5,618 nt of DNA. Source: Candidatus Shapirobacteria bacterium CG10_big_fil_rev_8_21_14_0_10_48_15. GTDB taxonomy: Bacteria > Patescibacteriota > Microgenomatia > PFEM01. Within the stretch, counting starts at the first letter, position 1, and every line of letters starts with the position of its first letter. Made by a program: the position numbers and the translations under genes. Of this stretch, positions 4,943 to 5,618 are shown piece after piece. The notes below the pieces were generated by a model. The model saw nothing but the letters and a program-made list of their open reading frames with translations. It did no database searches and was not told the origin of the DNA. The stretch lies in assembly GCA_002793635.1 (NCBI GenBank), contig PFEM01000002.1, forward strand, positions 1-5,618, in the 5' to 3' direction.

Positions 4943-5618
4943 ATGAAACTTAAAATTTGGCTGCGGTTGGAAAAGCAAGATTTGGATCAGCGGATTCGCC
5001 ATTATTCGCGTTTTCGCTTGCTGTTGCTGTTGGCGACTGTTTTTGGCTTCTTATTTTCCGTTTTTTGGCTTTGGCAGAAAACCAATTCTTTAGCAGTAAA
5101 ATTTTTTGATCAAGCAATCATTGGCTGGATTTTGCAGATCAAAACGCCCGGCTTGATCAATTTTTTTTCGCTAGTTACTTATTTGGGAGGCAAATCTTTT
5201 ACCACCCTGGCCTTGGTTATTTTGGTGATTGTTTTGGTGATGCATCACCGGCGGCGGGCGGCCAGTGCGGCGCTGTTTAGCTTGGCCGGCAGCGCAGCCT
5301 TGGTGTTTTTGCTGAAAATTGTTTTTGGTCGTCTGCGGCCTTCTGGCTGTTTGCCAGGCAATGATTGCTTTGCGTTTCCCTCCGGGCATGCCACGTTTTC
5401 TTTTTATCTTTACGGCTTGCTGGCTTATTTGTCTTGGCGGTTTGTGCCGATGTCTTTAAAGAGGTTTTTTTTGGTAGGCAGCTTTTTGGGTGTTTTGGTC
5501 GTTTTGATTGCCTTAAGCCGATTACTTTTGCAGGTTCATTATCCCAGTGATCTTCTGGCCGGCTTTTTTTTGGGCGGCTCGTGGTTGACGCTCACGATTT
5601 TGTTAATTGATATTTTGT
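4943..5618 (+). CDS. PAP2-superfamily membrane phosphatase (3' end beyond the window)
   Basis: The frame opens at the ATG at 4943, one base after the previous stop, and has no stop codon before the window end: 225 codons are visible. All three PAP2 acid phosphatase motifs are present. Motif 1 is KxxxxxxRP with K125 and R132-P133. Motif 2 is PSGH at 146-149. Motif 3 is SRxxxxxHxxxD with S192-R193, the nucleophile His199 and Asp203. About six hydrophobic segments fit the family (roughly 24-44, 50-66, 86-100, 107-125, 150-166, 174-192, with another beginning near 204). Cys136 and Cys142 lie in the loop between motifs 1 and 2. The family removes phosphate from lipid pyrophosphates or phosphatidates at the outer membrane face. 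With a DgkA-like kinase directly upstream, undecaprenyl pyrophosphate is the likely substrate, but PgpB-like activity on phosphatidylglycerophosphate cannot be excluded. There is no Shine-Dalgarno site, so translation is probably coupled to the kinase. Confidence 0.92.
   Translation, partial: MKLKIWLRLEKQDLDQRIRHYSRFRLLLLLATVFGFLFSVFWLWQKTNSLAVKFFDQAIIGWILQIKTPGLINFFSLVTYLGGKSFTTLALVILVIVLVMHHRRRAASAALFSLAGSAALVFLLKIVFGRLRPSGCLPGNDCFAFPSGHATFSFYLYGLLAYLSWRFVPMSLKRFFLVGSFLGVLVVLIALSRLLLQVHYPSDLLAGFFLGGSWLTLTILLIDIL

Overview
This window is a compact, fully coding piece of a cell-surface polysaccharide (glycan) assembly locus. It holds seven protein genes, two of them cut by the window edges, and no RNA genes. 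The only real intergenic gap is 45 bases (2185-2229), so no gene-free stretch exceeds 300 bases. The organism is not named by any marker here. Moderate GC, very tight packing, short gene overlaps, lead genes whose -10 boxes sit 6-9 bases before the start codon (nearly leaderless mRNAs), and a small secreted protein of a kind I associate with candidate-phyla bacteria suggest a Patescibacteria/CPR member, perhaps Microgenomates-like. That placement is an inference.

Layout. 1-802 (+): C-terminal part of a multi-pass Wzx/MATE-like oligosaccharide flippase, followed by a likely intrinsic terminator. 706-2184 (-): a radical SAM protein with an N-terminal B12-binding-like fold, convergent with the flippase and overlapping its 3' end by 97 bases. 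2185-2229: a miniature divergent promoter region with two extended -10 boxes facing away from each other. 2230-5618 (+): an operon of five genes, namely a WaaE-like GT2 glycosyltransferase, a small secreted or membrane-anchored protein of unknown function, a second GT2 (rhamnosyltransferase-like), a DgkA-family lipid kinase, and a PAP2 phosphatase open at the window end. Genes overlap by 8 bases at two junctions and are 1-4 bases apart at the other two.

How they fit together (inference from families). The glycosyltransferases would build a glycan on a polyprenyl carrier at the inner face of the membrane, and the flippase would move it outward. The DgkA-like kinase and PAP2 phosphatase would regenerate the carrier undecaprenyl phosphate, from undecaprenol and undecaprenyl pyrophosphate respectively. 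The secreted protein may be an envelope component, and the radical SAM enzyme may modify a lipid or sugar.

The most unusual element is an 86-base GC-rich, highly palindromic segment (2545-2630) lying in frame inside the first glycosyltransferase, where it encodes about 30 low-complexity residues between two conserved blocks. It resembles palindromic elements that insert into coding genes. Second in interest are the back-to-back near-leaderless promoters.
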